A DNA stretch of 64,000 nt from Planctomycetota bacterium (GCA_947444055.1 CANEYR010000008.1:39372-103371); one strand, 5' to 3'. Shown: positions 8,863 to 18,721, counted from the first letter of the stretch. Notes: generated from the sequence alone by a model not told the origin. Numbers and translations: made by a program.

Positions 8863-9504
8863 ATGGTGATACCGTCACCCGCCGTGCCAACGAACCTGCC
8901 GAACGCACCAGTGCCAGTCTTCCCGCTCGCGGGTGTGTTCCTGTTTCCCCATCAGGTGTTGCCGCTGCATGTGTTTGAGCCGCGCTACCGCACCATGGTG
9001 AACGACCTGCTCGATGGCCCCGGTCGCTTGGTGATGGGCACGCTGGCGAACGTCGACGCCGAGACCGCGGTGGCCGCTGCGGCCGCCGACATCGCCCCGC
9101 CGATCGCCCCGGTGGCTGGCCTTGGCGAGATCCTGCGCCACGAGCGACTGCCCGACGGCCGCTACACGATCTGGGTCATGGGCCTCGCCCGCGTTCACAT
9201 CGAAGAAGTGCCGAGCGATCGTCCCTACCGCCAAGTGCGTTGCCTGCCGTTTCCAGAAGTGCCGGTGCCGGCCAACCTGACCGCTGACCTGACGGAACAA
9301 CTGCGCAGCGCCGCGGCGGCGCGCTTGCCGGACGCGGTGCTGCCGGACCACACGCCGCCAGCACTGCTGACCGACCTGTTGCTGCAGACCTTGCGCCCTG
9401 GCCCCGACGTGCTGGCGCGAGCCTTCACCGAACCCTCGGTGTTGAAGCGCGCCCGCTATGTGCTGCGCCAAGCGGCTCAGGCGCCCGAACGCGATTCGCC
9501 GTAA
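8863..9504 (+). CDS. Stand-alone LON substrate-binding-domain protein
   Basis: A 213-residue protein matching only the N-terminal substrate-recognition domain of Lon protease (PVFPLAGVFLFPHQVLPLHVFEPRYRTM-type opening, then VGLGEILRHERLPDGRYTIWVMGLARVHIEE). There is no AAA+ ATPase or Ser-Lys protease domain. Such free LON-domain proteins are widespread, and their role (adaptor or substrate binding) is unsettled. AAAGG four bases before ATG 8863 is a plausible ribosome binding site; a GTG at 8860 is the alternative start. It follows the sugar dehydrogenase by 43 bases, so the two may share a transcript. Confidence 0.85.
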   Translation: MVIPSPAVPTNLPNAPVPVFPLAGVFLFPHQVLPLHVFEPRYRTMVNDLLDGPGRLVMGTLANVDAETAVAAAAADIAPPIAPVAGLGEILRHERLPDGRYTIWVMGLARVHIEEVPSDRPYRQVRCLPFPEVPVPANLTADLTEQLRSAAAARLPDAVLPDHTPPALLTDLLLQTLRPGPDVLARAFTEPSVLKRARYVLRQAAQAPERDSP

Positions 9505-9647
9505 CCGCGAACCGCTGGCACCGCGGAAATCCCAAAACCGCGACGTAAGAAGCCGCCGTCCTCCGGCTCATGGCGAAGCGACGAGATGGGTCGGTTCGGC
9601 CCATCGTTCCCTCGTCGCCCTCCATGTCCCCGTTTTCGGTGCGATCG

Positions 9648-12128
9648 ATGACCCGCAACCTCCTGTCCTGGCTGCCTCTGCCAGCCCTCGTCCTCACTGC
9701 CTGCGGCGGTGGAGGCGGCGGCGGCGCTCCTGCCAAGCCCATCGTGCGACTGCTGTCGACGAGCGGCTCGGTGCAACTCTCTCAATCCGCGCAATACGCG
9801 TTCGTGATCAACAAGAACGCGAGCCCGGCCCTCAGCGCGACCGCTGGTTCGGTGACCATCGTGCGCGTGAAAGCCGACAACGGCAGCGACGTCAACACCG
9901 TCGTCACCGAGATCGTCGTCGGCAAGGACCCGTTCAGCCTGACCGCGTCGGCGGATGGCAAGCGGCTATTCGTGACCAACAGCGAAGACAACACGGTGTC
10001 GGTGATCGACCTCGGCGCCACCGGTGAAGGCCCCTACACCCGCCTCGCCGACATCCTGGTCGGAGCGGAGCCGCGCGGCACTGCCGAACTCGACGACAAG
10101 CTGTTCGTCGCCAACTACGCCGAAGGCACGCTGACCGTCATCAACACCAAGACCTTGGCGCGCGAGTCGACGATCGACTTGGTCAGCGGCAGCACGCGCA
10201 TCCAGAATCCGTTCGCGGTAGCGGCATTGCCCAACGGCCAACTGTGGGTCGCCGACTTCTTCGCGCGCGCCATTCCCGGCAAGCCCACCGACCAGATCGA
10301 AGGCTTCGATGATGGCAAGGAAGGACGGCTGGCGCTGATCGAGAACAACGCGATCAAGTCGATCGTCACGTTGCCGCCGATCGCCAACGCCGGCTTCAAT
10401 GCCGACCGCACCAAGTTCGACACGGCCAACGGCGCGGTCAACAACACCTTCAAGGCGCCCGCGGGCGTCGACCCCTTGGCGGTGCCACAGGGTGCGCAGT
10501 TCAACCAACTGTGGTCGCTCGCCTTCGACGAAACCGGCAACCGCTTCTACGTGCCGACGATCGCCGCGCAGCCATCGCCGCCGGTCAAGTTCGACGTCAA
10601 CGTGCAAGCGCTGGTCGGCGTCATCGACGTCGCGACCGCCGCAGCACAGCCCGCTCTGCATCGCAACCTGAACACCCTGATCCAGGACAACTTTGCCAAC
10701 GAGCCAGCGCCGCCCACGCCGTTCACCAACGTCGTTACGCGCCTCGATCGCGCCTTCGCGGGTGATACCACGTCGGCCGTGATCAAGAACAAGGTTGGCG
10801 CCTTCGTCAGCCGCGCCGGCAGTTTCTTGATGAAAGCCACGATCGGCGCCGACGGCGCGCTCACCCTCGCCAAAGACGGCCGCGGCGCCATCCTGCGCGT
10901 GCCGGTTGCCAACATTCCCGGCGGCGTCGCCGTCAGCCCGGACGGCAAGCGCGCCTACGTGGTCTCCGACGTGATCGGCCAGATGACGGCCGTCAACCTT
11001 GAGAACGGCACGGTGGTGACCAACGTCGACACCGCCACCACGTCGACCGACGCAACCCGGCGCAAGGAACTGCTCGGCCAAGTGAAGTTCTTCACCGGCA
11101 TGGGCGTCGCCGCCAACGTCAATCCAGCCCTCGATGCGCGCGAGATCGACACCCACCGCCACCGCAACATGCAGTCGGAGAACAACTGGAGTTCGTGCGC
11201 GTCGTGCCACCCGTTTGGCCACAGCGACACCATGACCTGGATCTTCGCAACCGGCCCGCGCCAGACGCTGACGCTCGACGCGTTCTTCAGCAAGGGCAGC
11301 ACGATCGAGACCGGGCTGGCGACGACCGACCAGAAGATTTCAAACTGGAACGCCGAGCGCAACAGCTCGACCGACTTCAACAACAACAGCCGCGCGGTGC
11401 AGGGCGGCCACGGCTTCACGCCGCAAGCACTCGCCACGATTGATGCGGGCCTGGCGGCCGCCGCCGTGCCGGATGCAGCGCTCGTGTTCAACGGCGGCAA
11501 TCGCCTTGGCATCAGCAACGCACTCGACTTCGAGACGCAGTGGATCGCCTCGCTGCGCGCACCCAACCGTTCGACTCGGCTCGACACGGTCTTGGTCGAC
11601 CAAGGTCGCACCTTGTTCAGCGCCAACTGCGCCTCCTGCCACGGCGGCACCAAGTGGGCGCGCAGCGATCGCCCCGTCAACAACGCCCGTTGGCCGGATC
11701 CGGCCTTCAACGCGGCCGGCGTCAGCCTGTCGGCGTTCTTGCAAGTGCCCGCGGCAACCACCATCGCCGCCTTCAACGCCGACGGCGTCGGCGCCGGCGC
11801 CAACCAGTTCGAGACGTTGGTGATCGACACGACCGTGCCGAACTTCACCCTCGACCTCACCAACCCGATCGAATTGCGCGGGGCTGGCGGCAACATCGGC
11901 AAGGTGTCGGCTGGCTTGAGCAGTTCGTTCGCCATCCCATCCTTGTTCAACAACCGCAACACCGCGCCCTACGGCCACCACGGCCGCGCCCAGTCGCTGG
12001 CAGCGGTGTTCGAACCACGCGGCAACGCTGGCCTCGAGCATCCGCAGTTTGGCCTGTCGGCGACGCAGCTGACGGCGGTGCTGGAGTTCGTGCGCGCCAT
12101 CGACGAGAACCAGCCGATCTTCCCGTGA
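9648..12128 (+). CDS. Lipoprotein with YVTN-type propeller and two cytochrome c haem sites
   Basis: An 826-residue lipoprotein: the signal ends at LVLTAC with Cys19 as lipidation site, followed by a poly-glycine linker. Residues ~50-480 form a YVTN-like propeller (LFVTNSEDNTVSVIDLG, LFVANYAEGTLTVINTK, VAVSPDGKRAYVVSD). The C-terminal part has two CxxCH haem motifs, CASCH near residues ~516 (SSCASCHPFGH) and ~660 (NCASCHGG). AIPSLFNNRNTAPYGHHGR near the end matches the distal haem-ligand region of the di-haem cytochrome c peroxidase/MauG family. It is probably an anchored electron-transfer protein or peroxidase-like oxidase. I chose ATG 9648 for a compact lipoprotein signal; ATG 9624 is possible. 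Confidence 0.85.
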   Translation: MTRNLLSWLPLPALVLTACGGGGGGGAPAKPIVRLLSTSGSVQLSQSAQYAFVINKNASPALSATAGSVTIVRVKADNGSDVNTVVTEIVVGKDPFSLTASADGKRLFVTNSEDNTVSVIDLGATGEGPYTRLADILVGAEPRGTAELDDKLFVANYAEGTLTVINTKTLARESTIDLVSGSTRIQNPFAVAALPNGQLWVADFFARAIPGKPTDQIEGFDDGKEGRLALIENNAIKSIVTLPPIANAGFNADRTKFDTANGAVNNTFKAPAGVDPLAVPQGAQFNQLWSLAFDETGNRFYVPTIAAQPSPPVKFDVNVQALVGVIDVATAAAQPALHRNLNTLIQDNFANEPAPPTPFTNVVTRLDRAFAGDTTSAVIKNKVGAFVSRAGSFLMKATIGADGALTLAKDGRGAILRVPVANIPGGVAVSPDGKRAYVVSDVIGQMTAVNLENGTVVTNVDTATTSTDATRRKELLGQVKFFTGMGVAANVNPALDAREIDTHRHRNMQSENNWSSCASCHPFGHSDTMTWIFATGPRQTLTLDAFFSKGSTIETGLATTDQKISNWNAERNSSTDFNNNSRAVQGGHGFTPQALATIDAGLAAAAVPDAALVFNGGNRLGISNALDFETQWIASLRAPNRSTRLDTVLVDQGRTLFSANCASCHGGTKWARSDRPVNNARWPDPAFNAAGVSLSAFLQVPAATTIAAFNADGVGAGANQFETLVIDTTVPNFTLDLTNPIELRGAGGNIGKVSAGLSSSFAIPSLFNNRNTAPYGHHGRAQSLAAVFEPRGNAGLEHPQFGLSATQLTAVLEFVRAIDENQPIFP

Positions 12129-12139
12129 TCGTCGGTTGT

Positions 12140-12172
12140 GTCCGCGGGCGCACTGGCTAGCGTTCCGCGGAC
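12140..12172. promoter_or_regulatory. Perfect 8-bp dyad around the AAA-gene promoter
   Basis: GTCCGCGG at 12140-12147 and CCGCGGAC at 12165-12172 form an exact inverted repeat with a 17-base spacer that contains the candidate -10 box at 12156-12163. The right arm ends one base before the ATG at 12174. It could be an operator or an RNA hairpin closing upstream transcription. Confidence 0.35.
12156..12163 (+). promoter_or_regulatory. Candidate -10 box (GCTAGCGT), 10 bases before the start
   Basis: GCTAGCGT ends 10 bases before ATG 12174. TTGTGT at 12136-12141 lies 16 bases before the TAGCGT hexamer and is an acceptable -35 element. The box is enclosed by the dyad at 12140-12172. Confidence 0.45.
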
Positions 12173-12173
12173 C

Positions 12174-12818
12174 ATGCTGACGAACCGCGCCACAGGTCAC
12201 AGCCAGCCCTCGAGGATCTACTGCGTTGGCGCCCACGCCACCGGCAAGACGACGCTCGCCCGCTGGGTGCGCGACCACTACGGCATTGCGATGATCGCGG
12301 AGGTCGCGCGCGGCGTGCTGGCCGAGATGGAGGCGAAGCTCGACACGCTGCGCACCGACATCGACCTGGTGAACCGCTACCAGCACGAAGTCTTCCGCCG
12401 TCAGATCGAAGCCGAGAAGACGGTCGCCGGACCGTTCGTCAGCGACCGTGCCTTCTGCAATCTCGCCTACGCGGCCCACCACTCGACGATCCTCGCCGAC
12501 ATCTTTCGCGACCGGCGACTCGCCGACTACATGAATTGGGTGCGCCAGGGCGTCGTCTTCTTCCTGCGCCCGCACCGCGAGCTCGTCGTCGCGGATGGCG
12601 TGCGCGCGGGACTCGAATGGGAAGAAGTCGTGCGCATCGACGGCATGGTCAAACTGCTGCTCGAAGTGTTCGACGTGCCCTACATCCCGGTCGAGTCGCT
12701 GTCGATGCAGGAGCGCGTGCGGTTGGTCGAACGGGTGCTCGACCTCGCCGGCTTGCCGCAAGTCACGGCCGCACCCGCCGCCAAGGTCGAAGCGAACGCC
12801 GCGCCGCGCACCAACTGA
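12174..12818 (+). CDS. NadR-like P-loop ATPase/kinase (AAA_28 type)
   Basis: A 214-residue P-loop protein with Walker A GAHATGKTT near residues 19-27. The pattern FVSDRAFCNLAYA, typical of the NadR ribosylnicotinamide-kinase-like branch, contains the Asp used for substrate binding. The ATG at 12174 starts just before the conserved core. The adjacent nucleoside phosphorylase homologue and purN suggest a role in nucleoside or NAD-precursor phosphorylation, but the substrate is an inference. The tail (VTAAPAAKVEANAAPRTN) is low complexity. Confidence 0.72.
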   Translation: MLTNRATGHSQPSRIYCVGAHATGKTTLARWVRDHYGIAMIAEVARGVLAEMEAKLDTLRTDIDLVNRYQHEVFRRQIEAEKTVAGPFVSDRAFCNLAYAAHHSTILADIFRDRRLADYMNWVRQGVVFFLRPHRELVVADGVRAGLEWEEVVRIDGMVKLLLEVFDVPYIPVESLSMQERVRLVERVLDLAGLPQVTAAPAAKVEANAAPRTN

Positions 12819-12860
12819 GCTGGCCCAAAACTTGCTTGCCCGAATCCCGGGGCAGCTAGG

Positions 12861-12866
12861 TAACCT
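12861..12866 (+). promoter_or_regulatory. Candidate -10 box (TAACCT), 6 bases before the phosphorylase start
   Basis: The sequence GCTAGGTAACCT (12855-12866) contains TAACCT ending 6 bases before ATG 12873. TTGCTT at 12832-12837 and TTGCCC at 12836-12841 are possible -35 elements with long spacing. The position again implies little or no leader. Confidence 0.35.
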
Positions 12867-12872
12867 GTCGCC

Positions 12873-13694
12873 ATGCCCGCGCCAGCGCCGCACCGTCACC
12901 TCGCCCGTGAAATCGCGCAGTTCATCCACGAGCGCACGCCGCTGCGGCCGCGGGTCGCCATGCTGCTCGGTTCGGGGCATGCGTCGATCGCCAACCAACT
13001 GAAGGAAAAGGTCGTGCTGCAAGGGGACGACCTGCCGGGCACACCGCTCACTTCGCCGCTGCTGGTCGGCCTGCTGGAAGGCGTCCCGGTCGCGGTCGCC
13101 GATGCGCCGTTCGCCGCGTTCGAAGGCCTGTCCTCGGCGGAGCTGGCGTTGCCGGTGCGCGTGCTCAAGGCCATTGGCTGTGACTTGCTGATCGTCACCG
13201 CCGGGGCGGCGAGCCTCTGCCAGCAGATCGAACTCGGCACCATCGGCATCATCGAAGACCACCTCAACTTCAGCGCCTTGCACCCGCTGATCGGGCCGAA
13301 CGACGACAACATCGGGCCGCGCTTCCCCGACATGAACGAGCCGTACGCACGGGAATGGATGGAGGTCGCGCGCGACGTCGCGCTGCGGGCCGGCATTCCT
13401 TGTGCACCGGGCATCTTCGCTGCGGTCGCGGGTCCAAGCATGCCGACCCGAGCCGAGTATCGCTTCCTGCGCGCAGCCGGTGCCGACCTCGTCGGCATGT
13501 CGCTCGTACCGGAAGCGATCGCCGCCGTGCATGCGGGCTTCCAAGTCTTGGCACTCGTTGGCGTCACGCAACAAGTGCTCGCTGGCAAGTCATCGCAGGC
13601 CAACATCGAGACGATGATCGACGCCGCCGATCTCGCTGCCCCGCGCATGGCGACGCTGTTGGTTGGCATCGTCGCCGCCACCCGCAACCGCTGA
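12873..13694 (+). CDS. Purine nucleoside phosphorylase family protein with altered active site
   Basis: A 273-residue protein that follows the trimeric PNP (PNP/MTAP) fold along its length: GSG at 33-35, LALPVRVLKAIGCDLLIVT, EDHLNF, GPNDDNIGPRFPDM, VAGPS, GADLVGMSLVPEAIAA. Compared with human PNP several catalytic or ligand positions differ. The GRFH phosphate-loop motif is replaced by APFA (78-81), and NAAGG by AGAAS (110-114). FE of GPSFET becomes MP (190-191), and the catalytic Asn of LITN becomes Gln233. The phosphate-site Ser34 and the GMS motif (208-210) remain. The fold is confident; phosphorolysis activity is doubtful. It may use another substrate or have a regulatory role. It lies 54 bases after the kinase and 19 before purN. 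Confidence 0.82.
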   Translation: MPAPAPHRHLAREIAQFIHERTPLRPRVAMLLGSGHASIANQLKEKVVLQGDDLPGTPLTSPLLVGLLEGVPVAVADAPFAAFEGLSSAELALPVRVLKAIGCDLLIVTAGAASLCQQIELGTIGIIEDHLNFSALHPLIGPNDDNIGPRFPDMNEPYAREWMEVARDVALRAGIPCAPGIFAAVAGPSMPTRAEYRFLRAAGADLVGMSLVPEAIAAVHAGFQVLALVGVTQQVLAGKSSQANIETMIDAADLAAPRMATLLVGIVAATRNR

Positions 13695-13713
13695 ACCGCG
13701 TGCAAGACCTGCC

Positions 13714-14295
13714 ATGACGAGCCGCGTGCAGCAACCTCCGCGCCTAGCTGTGTTGCTGAGCGGTGCCGGCCGCTCGCTGCAGAACCTGCTCGATCGCATC
13801 GGCGATGGCCGCCTGCGCGCCACCATCGTCGGCGTCGCCAGCGACCGAGCCGACGCCTTTGGCCTGCAGCGCGCCATGGACCACGGGCTCGAAACACGGC
13901 ACCTGCGCGAACCGTCGGCCATCTGGTCGTGGCTGATGGAACAAGACGTCGACCTCGTCGTGCTCGCCGGCTACTTGCGGTTGTTGCCGATCCCACCGGA
14001 ATGGAACGGGCGCGTGCTCAACATGCATCCGTCGCTGCTGCCGCACTTCGGCGGCAAGGGCATGCACGGCGACCGCGTTCACGCCGCCGTGTTGGCGGCC
14101 AAAGCAACCGAGTCTGGCTGCACGGTGCACTTGTGCAACGAGCGCTACGACGAAGGCCGCATCCTGCTGCAGGCGCGGGTGCCGGTGATGCCAATGGACA
14201 CGTCGTCGACGTTGGCGGCGCGCGTGTTTGCGGCGGAGTGCGAGGTCTACCCAGCGGCGATCTCGCTGCTCTGGCAGCAGATCAGCAGCGCCTGA
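13714..14295 (+). CDS. purN: Phosphoribosylglycinamide formyltransferase PurN
   Basis: Third step of de novo purine synthesis: transfers formyl from 10-formyltetrahydrofolate to GAR. The 193-residue protein has the catalytic trio Asn103, His105 (NMHPSLLPHFGGKGMHG) and Asp146 (YDEGRIL), with the SGCTVHL strand between. The phosphate loop near residue 16 reads SGAGRSLQ rather than the usual SGxGSNLQ. ATG 13714 is chosen because it starts 10 residues before the first strand; upstream in-frame codons overlap the phosphorylase gene. Likely cotranscribed with the two preceding genes. Confidence 0.94.
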   Translation: MTSRVQQPPRLAVLLSGAGRSLQNLLDRIGDGRLRATIVGVASDRADAFGLQRAMDHGLETRHLREPSAIWSWLMEQDVDLVVLAGYLRLLPIPPEWNGRVLNMHPSLLPHFGGKGMHGDRVHAAVLAAKATESGCTVHLCNERYDEGRILLQARVPVMPMDTSSTLAARVFAAECEVYPAAISLLWQQISSA

Positions 14296-14311
14296 GTTCG
14301 CCGCGCCGCGA

Positions 14312-15295
14312 TCAGCGCCGCGGTCGGCGCTGCCACCAACGCGCCAACACCGCATCGGCCGCCGCCCCGGCGAGGATCACGCCGCCGACGACCGCGAACT
14401 CAAGCTTGTCGCTGTCCCCGAGCAAGCGGATCGTGTTGGGCAACAACTGCATCAACGCGGCACCGAGCACGATGCCGAGCACCATGCCTTCGCCGCCACG
14501 CAGCGCCATGCCACCGAGCACGGCCCCGGCGATGGCGTAGAGCTCGTAGAAGTTGCCGAAGTTCGAAGCTTGGGCCGAGTTCACATCGAGCACGAACAGG
14601 CAGCCACCGAGCCCCGCCAGCAGCGAGCACGCGATGTAGGCCGCGACGGTGAGGCGCGCCGTCGGCACGCCGGCAAAGCGCGCCGCTTCTTCGTTGCGAC
14701 CGAGCGCGAACAAGTGCCGCCCCCACACGGTGCGCGTCCACAGGAATGAAGTCAGCACGGCAATGCCAACCAGCAGCAGCATCGGCACCGGCAAACCGAA
14801 CTGCTCGGTCAACGCGACCTTGCCGGTCGCGAGCCAGCGCAACTCTTCGGCGGTGTCGCCGAGCCCCATCGTCTGGTCGCCCGTGAAGCCGCGCATGATG
14901 CCGCGATAGAGCAACAGCCCACACAGCGTGACGACGAACGGCTGCAGGCCAAGACCAACAACCAACAAGCCGTGCCAGGCGCCGATGGCCGCGGCAATCG
15001 CCAGGGTGGTGAGAATCGCCAGCGGCGCCGACCAACCGAGGTCGCGCAAAAACCACGGCAGCAAGCAACCAGCGACGCACACCACCGCACCGATCGAGAG
15101 GTCGATGCCGCCAGTGACGATGACGAACGCCGCCGCCACACTGAGCACGCCGAAGAGCCCGACGCGCTGCAGCAGGTTCTCCAGGTTGTAGGCCGACAAG
15201 AACGGGTTGCTGTCGGTGATTGGGTCGTAGCTAAAGGTCGCCGTGATGACCGCGATCACCAGCAGCAGCGCCACGAGGCCAACGATCTTCTTCAT
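14312..15295 (-). CDS. Ribose-type sugar ABC transporter permease
   Basis: A 327-residue inner-membrane permease of the RbsC/XylH family (BPD_transp_2) with about nine to ten hydrophobic segments. Family marks are VTGGIDLSIGAVV in the third segment, LQPFVVTLCGLLLYRG, GRHLFALGRNEEAARFAGV (cytoplasmic loop contacting the ATPase) and GGMALRGGEGMVLG. The start ATG overlaps the stop of the ATPase gene (ATGA), so translation is coupled. It forms the channel of the importer encoded by the three upstream genes. The transported sugar cannot be told from sequence. Confidence 0.92.
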   Translation of the reverse strand: MKKIVGLVALLLVIAVITATFSYDPITDSNPFLSAYNLENLLQRVGLFGVLSVAAAFVIVTGGIDLSIGAVVCVAGCLLPWFLRDLGWSAPLAILTTLAIAAAIGAWHGLLVVGLGLQPFVVTLCGLLLYRGIMRGFTGDQTMGLGDTAEELRWLATGKVALTEQFGLPVPMLLLVGIAVLTSFLWTRTVWGRHLFALGRNEEAARFAGVPTARLTVAAYIACSLLAGLGGCLFVLDVNSAQASNFGNFYELYAIAGAVLGGMALRGGEGMVLGIVLGAALMQLLPNTIRLLGDSDKLEFAVVGGVILAGAAADAVLARWWQRRPRR

Positions 15296-16779
15296 CGCGA
15301 CTCCATGCTCGTCGCCAGCATCATGACGTTCGCTTCGGTCAGCGCCGCACCCGCCAGTTCGCCAACGATCGCACCTTGGCGCATCACCAAGGCGCGATCG
15401 GCAAGCGCCAGCACTTCCTCCAGCTCGGAACTGACGAACAGGATCGCTAGGCCCTGCGCGGCCAAGGCGTGCAGCCGCGCATAGATCTCGCTGCGCGCGC
15501 CAACATCGACGCCGCGCGTCGGTTCGTCGAGCAGCAACACCCGCGGGTTCGCCGCCAGCCACTTGCCCAGCACGACCTTCTGTTGGTTGCCACCAGACAA
15601 GGTGCCGACGATCTGGTCGGGCCCGCGCGCCGCGATCTCGAGTTCGGCGATCGCGCGCATTGCCAACGCTGCCTCGTAGGCACGATCGATCAACACGCCG
15701 CGGCCGCGCAACGTCGGCAGCGACAAGTTGTGCCGCACCGACATGCCGAGCACCAAGCCCTGCTGCTTGCGATCCTCCGGCAACAACACCAGGCCAGCCG
15801 CCGCGGCAGCCCCTGGTCCACGCCCGGCTGTGGCTTTGCCCGCGATCGTGACGTCGCCAGCGAGCGCCCGATCCGCACCGAACAACGCCCGCAACAATTC
15901 GGTGCGCCCTGAACCGAGCAAGCCCGCGATGCCGACGACTTCGCACCGGCGCACCGCCAGCTCGACCACGGCCTGAGGGAACGCCGCAGTACGCAGCCCC
16001 TTCACCTGCAGCACAGCGTCGCCAGGGACGTGGGCCACGCGCCGCGTCGCCGACAGCGTGCGCCCCACCATCAACCCGACCAAGCGTTCGTGCGTGATCT
16101 CGGCGCGCTGCAGTTCGCCGCTGTTCTTGCCATCGCGCAGGCCGACGACCCGGTCGGCCAGCTCGCGCACTTCGCCAAGACGATGCGAAATGTAGACGAC
16201 GCCAACACCCTGGTCGCGCAACTCGCGCACGAGGGTGAACAAGCGCTCGGTCTCCGGCAACGTCAAGCTCGACGTCGGCTCGTCCATGATCAGCACACGC
16301 GCCTTGGCCCGCAGTGCGCGTGCGATCTCAAGCAGTTGCTTCTGGCCAGGACTCAAGGTCGCGACCAGCGCGGCAGGCTCGACGGTGAGGCCCAGGCGCA
16401 AAAGCCAATGCCGCGCTTGCACATCCATCGCTCGCCGTCGCAAGAACGGTCCACGCCGCAACTCCGCGCCAAGGAACAAAGCCCCCGCCACCGTCAGGTT
16501 GTCGCACAAGCTCAGCTCTTGATGGATCAAGGCGATGCCTAGGCGCAGCGCCTCCGCCGGCGACTTCAGCGCCACCAGTGCGCCGTCGAGCCACAGCTCG
16601 CCAGCATCGGGGCGATACACACCGGCCAGCACCTTCATCAGGGTGCTCTTGCCCGCCCCGTTCTCGCCGATCAGAGCGACGACTTCGCCGCGCTCGATGG
16701 TGAGGTCCACATCCTGCAAGGCGCGCACCCCAGGGAACGCCTTGCCGATGCCGCGCAATGCCAGCAGCGAAGCCGTCAT
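15292..16779 (-). CDS. Ribose-type sugar ABC transporter ATP-binding protein (double ATPase)
   Basis: A 495-residue tandem ATPase of the RbsA/MglA family. Domain 1 has a full Walker A (GENGAGKST), signature LSPGQKQ and Walker B VLIMDEPTSSL. Domain 2 has the family's usual degenerate P-loop (GLLGSGRTEL), followed by LPEDRK, the signature LSGGNQQK and LLLDEPTRGVD. It energises import with the permease that overlaps its stop codon. The ATG at 16779 begins 4 bases after the binding-protein stop. Upstream in-frame codons lie inside the previous gene. Confidence 0.93.
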   Translation of the reverse strand: MTASLLALRGIGKAFPGVRALQDVDLTIERGEVVALIGENGAGKSTLMKVLAGVYRPDAGELWLDGALVALKSPAEALRLGIALIHQELSLCDNLTVAGALFLGAELRRGPFLRRRAMDVQARHWLLRLGLTVEPAALVATLSPGQKQLLEIARALRAKARVLIMDEPTSSLTLPETERLFTLVRELRDQGVGVVYISHRLGEVRELADRVVGLRDGKNSGELQRAEITHERLVGLMVGRTLSATRRVAHVPGDAVLQVKGLRTAAFPQAVVELAVRRCEVVGIAGLLGSGRTELLRALFGADRALAGDVTIAGKATAGRGPGAAAAAGLVLLPEDRKQQGLVLGMSVRHNLSLPTLRGRGVLIDRAYEAALAMRAIAELEIAARGPDQIVGTLSGGNQQKVVLGKWLAANPRVLLLDEPTRGVDVGARSEIYARLHALAAQGLAILFVSSELEEVLALADRALVMRQGAIVGELAGAALTEANVMMLATSMESR

Positions 16780-16783
16780 CGCC

Positions 16784-17815
<1,032 letters not shown>

Positions 17816-17828
17816 AGTGCGGAACCAA

Positions 17829-18653
17829 TCAGCAGAGGGTCATGCCGCCGTTGACGGCGATGTCCTGACCGGTGATGAACGCCGACGCTTCGCCGGCGAG
17901 AAAGGTGCAGACGCCACCGACGTCAGCCGGCACGCCCCAGCGCCGCATCGGGATCATGGCCTTGTAGGCGTCCTTCTGCTCCTTCGGGTCGGCGGCGTGG
18001 CGTTCGACGGGAATCCAACCGGGCGACACCATGTTGACGGTGATCTGCCACGGCGCCAACTCACTCGCCATGCTGCGCGTCCAACCGGCTTGCGCGCCCT
18101 TCGCCGCCACGTACGGGGCAAAGTTGGGCACGCCGCGACGGAACACTTCACTGCCGATGTTGATGATGCGGCCGTAGCGCCGCTCCTTCATCGCGGGCAA
18201 CACCTCACGCGTCAGCAAGAACGGCGACTTGACGAAGAAGTCGAGCATCTGCTGGTGGAACGCCCAGTCGTACAACTCGAACGGCTTCTGCGGCTGCGCT
18301 GGCGTGGCGTTGACGACGACGATGTCGATCGCGCCCAGCTTGTGCGCGATCGCGTGGCACATCTTGACGACGTGCTTCTCGTTGGTGGCGTCGGCGCGCA
18401 CCAGCAGCCCTTCGTAGCCGCGCGCTTCAAACTCAGCGAACGTCGCCTCGGCGGTCGGCTGATCGTTCGCAAAATTGAGCGCCACCTTGGCACCGGCGTG
18501 GCCGAGCGCGAACGCGATGGCCTTGCCGAGGCCCTTGCTGCTGCCGGTCACCAGTGCGGTGTGACCGACGAGAGTGAACGGCCGCGGCTCGTGATCGAGC
18601 GGAGCGAAGGGAGCGGCCGTGCGGGCCGAACTGGTGCGTGTGACTTTCTTCAT
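17829..18653 (-). CDS. Short-chain dehydrogenase/reductase leading the sugar-transport operon
   Basis: Classical SDR of 274 residues with cofactor motif TGSSKGLG near residue 38, NAxPA after strand 4 (VVVNATPAQ), catalytic Ser in INIGSEV, and YVAAK as the YxxxK pair. The end VNGGMTLC matches the usual SDR C-terminus. About 30 residues precede the first strand, more than usual. It lies 13 bases upstream of the binding protein, so it probably oxidises or reduces the imported sugar or polyol. TAGGGT (minus strand, plus 18672-18677) lies 18 bases before the ATG and is a possible -10. Confidence 0.9.
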   Translation of the reverse strand: MKKVTRTSSARTAAPFAPLDHEPRPFTLVGHTALVTGSSKGLGKAIAFALGHAGAKVALNFANDQPTAEATFAEFEARGYEGLLVRADATNEKHVVKMCHAIAHKLGAIDIVVVNATPAQPQKPFELYDWAFHQQMLDFFVKSPFLLTREVLPAMKERRYGRIINIGSEVFRRGVPNFAPYVAAKGAQAGWTRSMASELAPWQITVNMVSPGWIPVERHAADPKEQKDAYKAMIPMRRWGVPADVGGVCTFLAGEASAFITGQDIAVNGGMTLC

Positions 18654-18721
18654 GACGGGCGCGAAGTGCGCACCCTACCGGGTTGCCCGCTTTGTCGCGA
18701 CCATCTACAAGCCACGCCGCC

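Noticed and set aside
11340..13574. 744-codon minus-strand open frame
   Set aside because: It spans several real plus-strand genes (cytochrome lipoprotein, kinase, phosphorylase) and has no recognisable family.
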